Shown here: in pieces, positions 58,496-64,000 of the stretch
How positions within the stretch are numbered: position 1 is the stretch's first letter
Layout: every line of letters starts with the position of its first letter
DNA from: Mycolicibacterium cosmeticum
Lineage (GTDB): Bacteria > Actinomycetota > Actinomycetes > Mycobacteriales > Mycobacteriaceae
Length of the DNA stretch: 64,000 nt
NCBI GenBank assembly: GCA_016197365.1
Contig: JACPVS010000002.1
Coordinates: 62,001 to 126,000 of the forward strand
Direction of reading: 5' to 3'
Program-made: the position numbers and the translations under genes
The notes under the pieces: generated by a model
What the model was told of the DNA's origin: nothing
The model's input: the letters and a program-made list of their open reading frames with translations, nothing else
Database searches by the model: none

Positions 58496-59133
58496 CGGGC
58501 GGCTCCTTCGAGGACGGGGGTGGAGATGTCTGAAAACGCTGTGAGGATTTCCTCGGTGGTCCGCATCGCGCCGGACTGCAGGTACTCCATGGCGTCGAGC
58601 GCCGCGTCGTGCCGGTACTCCGAGGAGCCCCCGACGCAGTCGGTGACGACGCGGACGTAGAAGTCACGCTGGTGCGCGTCGGCGAAGGTGTAGTGCACGC
58701 AGACGTCGGTGAGACCGCCGATGAGGATCAGGGTGTCGGCCTTCAGACCGGACAGCACGATCTCGAATTCGGTGCCGATGAAACCCGAGTAACGCCGCTT
58801 GACGATGTGGAACTCGTGGTTGGGCCCGTCGAAGTCGGGTTGCAGTTCGGGGTGCAGCGGGGTGCCCGGCCTGCCATCGATGCAGTGCGGGCCCTCGACA
58901 CCGTCGAGTTCGCGCCCGAAGTCGATGCCGTTGGCGCGGTGCACTTCCTGGAAGAACACCACGGGGATGCCTGCGGCGCGGGCAGCGGCGAGCAACTGCT
59001 GGGCACGGCCGATCCGGTCGGCGTATCCGGCCATGTGCGGGATGCCCACCTCCTCGACCGGCATGTCACCGGACTCCTGCATGTCGACCACGACAAGCAC
59101 GGGATTGCCCACGATGAGTGGCTGTTTCGGCAC
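58492..59133 (-). CDS. Isochorismatase-like cysteine hydrolase
   Basis: A 213-residue cysteine hydrolase. The catalytic triad Asp17 (VVVDMQES), Lys112 (HIVKRRYSGF) and Cys145 (GGLTDVCVHYT) is intact, with a cis-peptide Gly-Gly-Leu ahead of the Cys. Relatives hydrolyse ureidoacrylate, N-carbamoyl-sarcosine, biuret or nicotinamide, all C-N bonds next to a carbonyl, which fits deamidation of a carbamoyl intermediate here. GTG 59133 directly follows the permease stop, with AGGAGG 4 nt upstream. Confidence 0.9.
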   Translation of the reverse strand: MPKQPLIVGNPVLVVVDMQESGDMPVEEVGIPHMAGYADRIGRAQQLLAAARAAGIPVVFFQEVHRANGIDFGRELDGVEGPHCIDGRPGTPLHPELQPDFDGPNHEFHIVKRRYSGFIGTEFEIVLSGLKADTLILIGGLTDVCVHYTFADAHQRDFYVRVVTDCVGGSSEYRHDAALDAMEYLQSGAMRTTEEILTAFSDISTPVLEGAAR

Positions 59134-60138
59134 CTAACCTCCTATGACTGCGATGCGGGGATCTGCGGCGGCCTGGAGCAGGTCCACGGCCGTGTTGATG
59201 AAGACGTACAACGCGCCGAGCATCAGCGTGACGCCGGCGATCGCCGGGAAGTCTGCGACGGGGATGCTCTGGGCGATGTACTGGCCGATTCCGGGCCAGC
59301 CGAACACCTGCTCGACCACGAGCACGCCCGAGAACATCAGGCCGACTTGAAGTCCCGTCATGGACAGGGCCGCGCCGATGGAGTTGCGTAACACGTGCTT
59401 GGCCATGATCCGGCTCTCGGAGAGGCCTTTGGCCCGGGCCGTGCGCGCGTAGTCGCTGTCGATGTCGGTCATCAGACTGCTGCGCAATACCCGCCCGATC
59501 GCCACCGCCGGCCCGATCGCGATGACGAACGCGGGCAGGATCAGGTGGTGCAGCGCGTCGGCGAACACGTCGAACCGGGCGTGCAACAGGCCGTCGACGG
59601 TGAGCAGCCCGGTGGGGCCGTCGGGCGCATTCGGCACGGCGATCCGTCCGTTGGCGGGCACCCAGCCCAGGGTCTGGTAGAAGACGATCAGCCCGAGGAT
59701 GCCGAGCAGGAACATCGGGGCAGAGGACCCGGTGAACAACACCGCCCGCAGCACGCCGGCACCGCGCCACTTCAGCGTGGTGCTGAACGCCAGCAGCACG
59801 GCGAGCACGATGGCGATCGCCAGCCCGCACATCGCGAGCTCCAGGGTCGCCGGGAAGAAGGAACCTAGATCGGACATCACCGCGTGCCGGGTGCGGTAGG
59901 AGGTGCCCAGGTCGCCGGTGACGGCACCGGACAGGTAGTGCCAGAACTGCACGAGGACAGGGTCGTTGAGCCCGAGGGCCTCCCGGCGGGCGGCGACGGC
60001 CTGCGCGGAGGCCTGTGCGCCGAGCTGCGCCTTGACCGGATCCAACGGCGAGATGTTCTGCAACACGAACAGCACCGCGGTCAGTGCCACCAGGATGGCT
60101 GCCATCGCGCCCAGTCGGGACGCCACGAACGTCTTCAT
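59134..60138 (-). CDS. ABC transporter permease (DppB-type)
   Basis: A 334-residue membrane protein with six hydrophobic segments and the first helix FVASRLGAMAAILVALTAVLFVLQNI. The EAA-type loop DYARTARAKGLSESRIMAKHVLRNSI contacts the ATPase, as in DppB/OppB. The large loop after helix 1 (DPVKAQLGAQASAQ) is typical of this subunit. Partner of the DppC-type permease, 4 nt away. Confidence 0.93.
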   Translation of the reverse strand: MKTFVASRLGAMAAILVALTAVLFVLQNISPLDPVKAQLGAQASAQAVAARREALGLNDPVLVQFWHYLSGAVTGDLGTSYRTRHAVMSDLGSFFPATLELAMCGLAIAIVLAVLLAFSTTLKWRGAGVLRAVLFTGSSAPMFLLGILGLIVFYQTLGWVPANGRIAVPNAPDGPTGLLTVDGLLHARFDVFADALHHLILPAFVIAIGPAVAIGRVLRSSLMTDIDSDYARTARAKGLSESRIMAKHVLRNSIGAALSMTGLQVGLMFSGVLVVEQVFGWPGIGQYIAQSIPVADFPAIAGVTLMLGALYVFINTAVDLLQAAADPRIAVIGG

Positions 60139-60142
60139 CGTG

Positions 60143-61012
60143 TCACTCCGTCTTCATCAGATTGCGCAGACAGTCGCCGGCGATGTTGGCGATCAGCGCC
60201 AGCACCAGGACACCGAGGCCGGGCATCACCGGAATCCACCACTGCTGCAGGAAGTAACTGAGATTGCGCGCCGAGTCGGCACCCAGTTCGGGGGCAGGCG
60301 CGGCCTGTCCGAGGCCGAGGAACGACAGCGCGGCCAGGGTGAGGATCAGCGTCCCGATGTCGAGGCTGGCGGCGACGAGCGAGTTGGGCAGTGCGCCGGG
60401 CAGCAGGTGCCGGCCTGCGAGCCGGAATCGGCTGACACCGGCGAGTTTCGCCGCTTCGACGTGTGGCCTCGCGGCCAGCCGGACCACCTCGCCGCGGACC
60501 AGCCGGGCATAGAACGGCCACCAGACGATGGACACGGCGATCAGCGTGTGCAGGAAACCCGGGCCGAGCGCGGCCACCACCGCGATCGCCAGTACAGGTG
60601 CGGGGAGCGACAGGAAGCCATCGGTGATGCGCATGAGCGTCGTGTCGACCCATCCGCCGGTGGCACCGGCGATGAGGCCGACGAGTCCGCCGATCAGCAG
60701 ACCCAGTGCCACCACGGCCAGCGCGGCGAACCAGCTGGACCGCGCTCCGTAGAGCACGCGGGACAGGATGTCGCGTCCCACGCTGTCGGTGCCGAGCAGA
60801 AAGCCGTTCTTGCCCGGCGCCTGCAGCGGTATCCCCACCGGTGTCAGTGGGTCGTGCGGCGCGAGCAGCGGCACGGCGATGACGAGCAGGGTCACCAGGA
60901 TCACCAGGGCGAAGCCGGCCCAGTTGACGATCGTCGACCGGGACTGCGGCAGGGCAGGCCGCCACCGTGCGTTGCCGCGGACCAGGGTGGGCGCGGAGAT
61001 CGCCACCGCCAT
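60143..61012 (-). CDS. ABC transporter permease (DppC-type)
   Basis: A 289-residue permease with the N-terminal cytoplasmic arm, six hydrophobic segments, the conserved LLGTDSVGRDILSRVLYGAR and the coupling loop PHVEAAKLAGVSRFRLAGRHLLPG. These are diagnostic for DppC/OppC subunits. ATG 61012 shares one base with the ATPase stop and is followed 4 nt downstream by the DppB-type gene. The order ATPase-DppC-DppB differs from the usual SBP-B-C-D-F order. Confidence 0.93.
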   Translation of the reverse strand: MAVAISAPTLVRGNARWRPALPQSRSTIVNWAGFALVILVTLLVIAVPLLAPHDPLTPVGIPLQAPGKNGFLLGTDSVGRDILSRVLYGARSSWFAALAVVALGLLIGGLVGLIAGATGGWVDTTLMRITDGFLSLPAPVLAIAVVAALGPGFLHTLIAVSIVWWPFYARLVRGEVVRLAARPHVEAAKLAGVSRFRLAGRHLLPGALPNSLVAASLDIGTLILTLAALSFLGLGQAAPAPELGADSARNLSYFLQQWWIPVMPGLGVLVLALIANIAGDCLRNLMKTE

Positions 61013-62988
61013 CAGACCGCCTTCCGTTCGATGCAGGCGACCTGGTGGGGGTGGCCGGGAAACCCCTCCAACCGGACGTCGAGTTCGTCACCGCCGCAGG
61101 CGTCGACGGATACCGGGCAGCGTGGATGGAATGCGCACCCGGTCGGCGGCGACAGCGGGCTGGCGGGTTCACCGGGCAACACCAGGGATTCGCGCCCGAG
61201 GTCGGGAATCGAGTCGACCAAGGCCCGGGTGTAGGGATGGGCGGGATCGCCGATCACCTGTTCGGCCGGACCCACTTCGACGATCCGGCCCAGATACATC
61301 ACCGCGATGCGGTCGGCGACCACGCGGGCCACCGAGAGATCGTGCGTCACGAACACGACGGACATGTCCAGGCTGCGGCGGAGGTCACCGATCAGGTTCA
61401 GCACCGAGGCGGCCAGCGATACGTCCAGCGCGCTGGTCGGCTCGTCGCACAACAGCACCGGCGGCGGCACCACGGTGGCGCGGGCCAGCGAAACCCGTTG
61501 GCGCTGACCACCGGAGAGTTGACCGGCGCGCGACTTCGCCACCTCGGCCGGCAGCCCGACCCGCTCGAGGACGTCGATGACGGCAGCGCGGCGCTGGGCG
61601 CGGGACATCTTCGTCCCGCGCAGCCGCTCGGCGATGAGTTCACCGACCGACAGCCACGGGGTCAGCGACGCGCCCGCGTCCTGGAACACCATCTGTGGGC
61701 CTTGGTCGCCCGTCAGTTTCACCGTGCCGGAGGTCGCCTTCTCCAGACCCGCGATCACCCGTAGCAGGGTGGACTTTCCCGAGCCGCTCTCCCCCACCAG
61801 TGCCACCGATTCGCCGTGCCCGACGCGCAGGGTCACTCCGCGCAGCGCCTGCAGCTTGCCGCGCCTGGCCACCGTGAAGATCTTGATGACATCGGCCAGT
61901 TCGATCGACGGCGGCCGGTCGGTCACCGGGGCCGAGATCGTCTGTTCGGCCGCGGTTTCCCCGCCGGCAGCGGACTCCTCGGTCCCGGCGGCCTGTCCTG
62001 CGGGCAACAGACAGGCGCTCACCCGGGCGGGCCCCACGAAGGTCGGCTCCGGCAGTGACTTCGTGCAGTCGTCGGTGGCGAGGTCGCAGCGGGGGACGAA
62101 CGCGCATCCCGGCAGCGGTGTCAGCGGGCTGGGCACCGAGCCGGGCAAAGCCGCCAGCCGCCGGCCGCGCGCGGTCTGCAACGTCAGCCTGGAGCGCAAC
62201 AACCCGCGGGTGTAGGGGTGGGCGGGCGTCTGGAGTACGTCTGCGGTGGGCCCGATCTCGGCGATGCGACCCGCGTAGAGCACCGCGATCCGGTCCGAGA
62301 TCTGCGCGGCCACCCCGAGGTCGTGGGTGATGAAGACGATGCTGCAACCGATCTGGTCGCGTAGCCCCTGCAGCAGGGTAAGCACCTGAGCCTGCACCGT
62401 GACGTCGAGCGCGGTGGTGGGTTCGTCGGCGACGATCAGCTCGGGGTCACCGGCGATGGCGATGGCGATCATCACCCGCTGGCGCAGACCTCCGGAAAGT
62501 TCATGCGGATAGGACCGCATCCGCCGGGCCGGGTCCGGGATGCCCACCGCCGTCAGCAATCGCAGCGCTTGGTCGGTACCGCCCGCGGCCTCGGCGACCT
62601 GCTTGCCGATCCGCATGGTGGGGTTCAACGAGGTCATCGGATCCTGGAACACAGCGCCCAGGTCGAGGCGGCGGACCTTGCGCAGATCCTTGGCGCTGCC
62701 GTGCACCATGTCGGCTCCGGTAACCGTGATGGTGCCGTCGATGCGGGCCTGGCGGGGCAGCAGTCCGAGCATGCCGAAACCGAGCACACTTTTCCCCGAG
62801 CCCGATTCGCCCACCAGCCCGAGGATCTCGCCCGGGACGACCGTCAGGTCGACCCCGCGCAACGCGTGCACATCCTGGCCGTTGCGGCGGAACGTGACGT
62901 GCAGGTCGCGAAGATCGGCGACGGGGGCGGAGTTCGATGGCGAGTCGGGGAGCACCTGCGGCTCGACCGCGGAAACGACATTGCCCAT
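61012..62988 (-). CDS. Fused ABC transporter ATPase (DppD-DppF type)
   Basis: A 658-residue protein with two complete nucleotide-binding domains. The first (about residues 30-310) has [24 protein letters not shown] and [12 protein letters not shown]; the second (about 365-650) has [24 protein letters not shown] and [12 protein letters not shown]. Each is followed by the oligopeptide-ATPase C-terminal motif with clustered cysteines ([30 protein letters not shown]). Start ATG 62988 has GGGAGG 6 nt upstream; the codon at 63024 does not. First gene of the eleven-gene operon and divergent from tetR. Confidence 0.93.
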   Translation of the reverse strand: MGNVVSAVEPQVLPDSPSNSAPVADLRDLHVTFRRNGQDVHALRGVDLTVVPGEILGLVGESGSGKSVLGFGMLGLLPRQARIDGTITVTGADMVHGSAKDLRKVRRLDLGAVFQDPMTSLNPTMRIGKQVAEAAGGTDQALRLLTAVGIPDPARRMRSYPHELSGGLRQRVMIAIAIAGDPELIVADEPTTALDVTVQAQVLTLLQGLRDQIGCSIVFITHDLGVAAQISDRIAVLYAGRIAEIGPTADVLQTPAHPYTRGLLRSRLTLQTARGRRLAALPGSVPSPLTPLPGCAFVPRCDLATDDCTKSLPEPTFVGPARVSACLLPAGQAAGTEESAAGGETAAEQTISAPVTDRPPSIELADVIKIFTVARRGKLQALRGVTLRVGHGESVALVGESGSGKSTLLRVIAGLEKATSGTVKLTGDQGPQMVFQDAGASLTPWLSVGELIAERLRGTKMSRAQRRAAVIDVLERVGLPAEVAKSRAGQLSGGQRQRVSLARATVVPPPVLLCDEPTSALDVSLAASVLNLIGDLRRSLDMSVVFVTHDLSVARVVADRIAVMYLGRIVEVGPAEQVIGDPAHPYTRALVDSIPDLGRESLVLPGEPASPLSPPTGCAFHPRCPVSVDACGGDELDVRLEGFPGHPHQVACIERKAV

Positions 62989-63028
62989 GCGCGCACCCTC
63001 CCGATCTGTCAGCGGTGCCATCACTGGC

Positions 63029-63042
63029 CTGTCAGTTGACAG
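63029..63042. promoter_or_regulatory. TetR-type operator, copy 1 (near the operon start)
   Basis: CTGTCA-GT-TGACAG, a perfect palindrome 40 bp upstream of the ATPase ATG. An extra half-site CTGTCA is at 63006-63011. The identical arms recur at 63124-63137. Confidence 0.75.
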
Positions 63043-63123
63043 TTTTCACGGCCGCCGCCCTCGATGGGTGTCGCTGGCGTAACCAATTCCGGGCGCCAGG
63101 TAACCGAGGTGTATCGCGCGTTT

Positions 63124-63137
63124 CTGTCATGTGACAG
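63124..63137. promoter_or_regulatory. TetR-type operator, copy 2 (near tetR)
   Basis: CTGTCA-TG-TGACAG, arms identical to copy 1, 48 bp upstream of the TetR ATG. The copies are 95 bp apart, about nine helical turns. Confidence 0.75.
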
Positions 63138-63185
63138 ATACGGCGCGGCGTACCGATCGGGCCTGCCATGGGTCACGATGGGACC

Positions 63186-63854
63186 ATGTCGCTCACCCGC
63201 GCCGGCCGACCCCGTCTGCAGACGCAGCGGCGCCCAGGGATGACGGCCCGTGACGAAATACTCGATGCGGCAGGCGAATTGTTCACCACCATGGGCTACG
63301 CGGGCACGTCGACCCGAAGCATCGCCGAGTCGGTGGGCATCCGGCAGGCCTCGCTGTATCACTACTTCAAGACCAAGGACGACATCCTGTGCGCCCTGCT
63401 GAGTCAGACGGTCACGCCCACGTTGTCGTTCATCCCGGTCCTGCTCGGGGCCGGCCCCGCACTGACGGCCGCCGAGCATCTGCACGCGCTGGCCGCGTTC
63501 GACGGTGACCAACTGCTCAGCGGCAGCTGGAATCTGGGCGCCCTGTATCTCCTGCCGGAACTGCGCGACGCCCGGCTGGAACCGTTCTGGTCGGACCGTG
63601 AACGTCTGCGCCTGCACTACCTGGCGCTGAGCCGGGCGGTGGTGGACCGTACCGGGGTGCATCCCGCGGCCGCCGACCTGCCGTTCCGGCTGGTCGAGTC
63701 GCTGGTGAACATGTGGTCGGTCCCGGCGGGCCCGCAACGCTCGGAGCTGCCGGTGCATGTCGCCGACGCCTGCCTGCGGGTGCTCGGCGATCCGACGACA
63801 CCCGAACTGCGGGAACGCAGCCGGCGGGTCGTCGCGGATCACCCTGCGAGCTGA
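63186..63854 (+). CDS. TetR/AcrR family regulator of the ureide operon
   Basis: A 222-residue regulator. The DNA-binding domain covers about residues 20-70 (TARDEILDAAGELFTTMGY, GTSTRSIAESVGIRQASLYHYFKTKDDIL), and the rest is a ligand-binding helical domain with a HLHALAAFDGDQ stretch and a C-terminal Pro-rich end. It is divergent from the ABC-ureide operon, with two identical palindromes in the 197-bp gap, so it probably represses both promoters until a pathway metabolite binds. Its 3' end overlaps the next gene tail to tail by 16 nt. Confidence 0.9.
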   Translation: MSLTRAGRPRLQTQRRPGMTARDEILDAAGELFTTMGYAGTSTRSIAESVGIRQASLYHYFKTKDDILCALLSQTVTPTLSFIPVLLGAGPALTAAEHLHALAAFDGDQLLSGSWNLGALYLLPELRDARLEPFWSDRERLRLHYLALSRAVVDRTGVHPAAADLPFRLVESLVNMWSVPAGPQRSELPVHVADACLRVLGDPTTPELRERSRRVVADHPAS

Positions 63855-64000
63855 CCGACGACCACCAGCGGGGTTCCGGGTTCCACCTGGTGTCCCGCCT
63901 GCACCAGCACGTGGGTGACGACACCGTCGGACGGCGCGGTGAGCACGGTCTCCATCTTCATGGCCTCCAGTGCGAGCAGCGCCTGGCCGGCGACGACCCG
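63839..64000 (-). CDS. C-terminal biotin-carrier domain of a biotin-dependent carboxylase (partial)
   Basis: The frame is open at the window edge and ends at TGA 63839-63841; 53 residues are visible. The biotinylation motif EAMKME is followed by TVLTAPSDGVVTHVLVQAG, a biotinyl/lipoyl barrel. It is the C-terminus of either an acyl-CoA carboxylase alpha subunit or urea carboxylase. Urea carboxylase would consume the urea made by the allantoicase in the facing operon, but the visible part cannot decide. Confidence 0.8.
   Translation of the reverse strand, partial: RVVAGQALLALEAMKMETVLTAPSDGVVTHVLVQAGHQVEPGTPLVVVGQLAG

Overview
The window is high-GC actinobacterial chromosome, almost certainly from a Mycobacterium, probably an environmental Mycolicibacterium-type species. 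From base 1 to about 51,475 the gene order follows the M. tuberculosis segment from Rv2997 (phytoene-desaturase-like) through ilvC-ilvN-ilvB1, cfp6, the DoxX gene, lppZ, gatB, pfkA, gatA, gatC, ligA, lpqA, trmU, iscS-like, etfA/etfB, the methylglucose lipopolysaccharide genes, echA17, serB2 and ctaD to fecB (Rv3044). Further signs are lipoprotein signals, many GTG starts, 1-4 nt gene overlaps, and several starts lying 6-9 nt after a TAnnnT -10 box, the signature of leaderless mycobacterial transcripts.

Layout. 1-1,604: tail of an FAD oxidoreductase and two small genes, closed by a perfect hairpin. 1,674-5,304: branched-chain amino acid operon ilvB-ilvN-ilvC on the minus strand, preceded by a complete attenuator that includes an unlisted 23-codon leader peptide rich in Ile/Val/Leu. 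5,354-19,046: cfp6, DoxX, lppZ, two exported proteins, glutamyl-tRNA amidotransferase (gatCA, gatB), a secreted phosphodiesterase, pfkA, an ACT protein, a Cys-rich protein and ligA. 19,080-23,102: accessory block (methyltransferase, MmcQ-like protein, DUF2235 hydrolase, epoxide-hydrolase-like protein, surface protein). 23,141-30,745: MetE-like protein, lpqA, mnmA, iscS-like, an OlsB/PlsC-like acyltransferase pair, and etfBA. 30,943-41,279: methylglucose lipopolysaccharide-type locus, interrupted by a SnoaL protein and an in-frame MFS-ArsR fusion. 40,116-46,926: an operon headed by a 47-codon gene and a YczE-type membrane protein, facing a MocR/YczR-type regulator. 46,923-51,475: small secreted protein, serB2, ctaD, fecB.

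51,476-64,000 is not part of the conserved backbone. It holds an eleven-gene, almost gapless operon that joins a dipeptide-class ABC importer (fused ATPase, two permeases, lipoprotein) to allantoinase, allantoicase, an Asp/Glu-racemase-family protein lacking the first catalytic cysteine, a cysteine hydrolase, a lactonase-like metallo-hydrolase, an iron/2-oxoglutarate dioxygenase and an unassigned 172-residue protein. A divergent TetR regulator and two identical CTGTCA-NN-TGACAG palindromes control the intergenic region, and a biotin-carrier domain (possibly urea carboxylase) ends the window. This looks like a self-contained uptake and catabolic system for a ureide or hydantoin compound and is the best candidate for an undescribed system. 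The ilvB attenuator is the best directly visible regulatory device. No tRNA, rRNA, CRISPR array, insertion sequence or phage was found, and no stretch over 300 bases lacks a gene.
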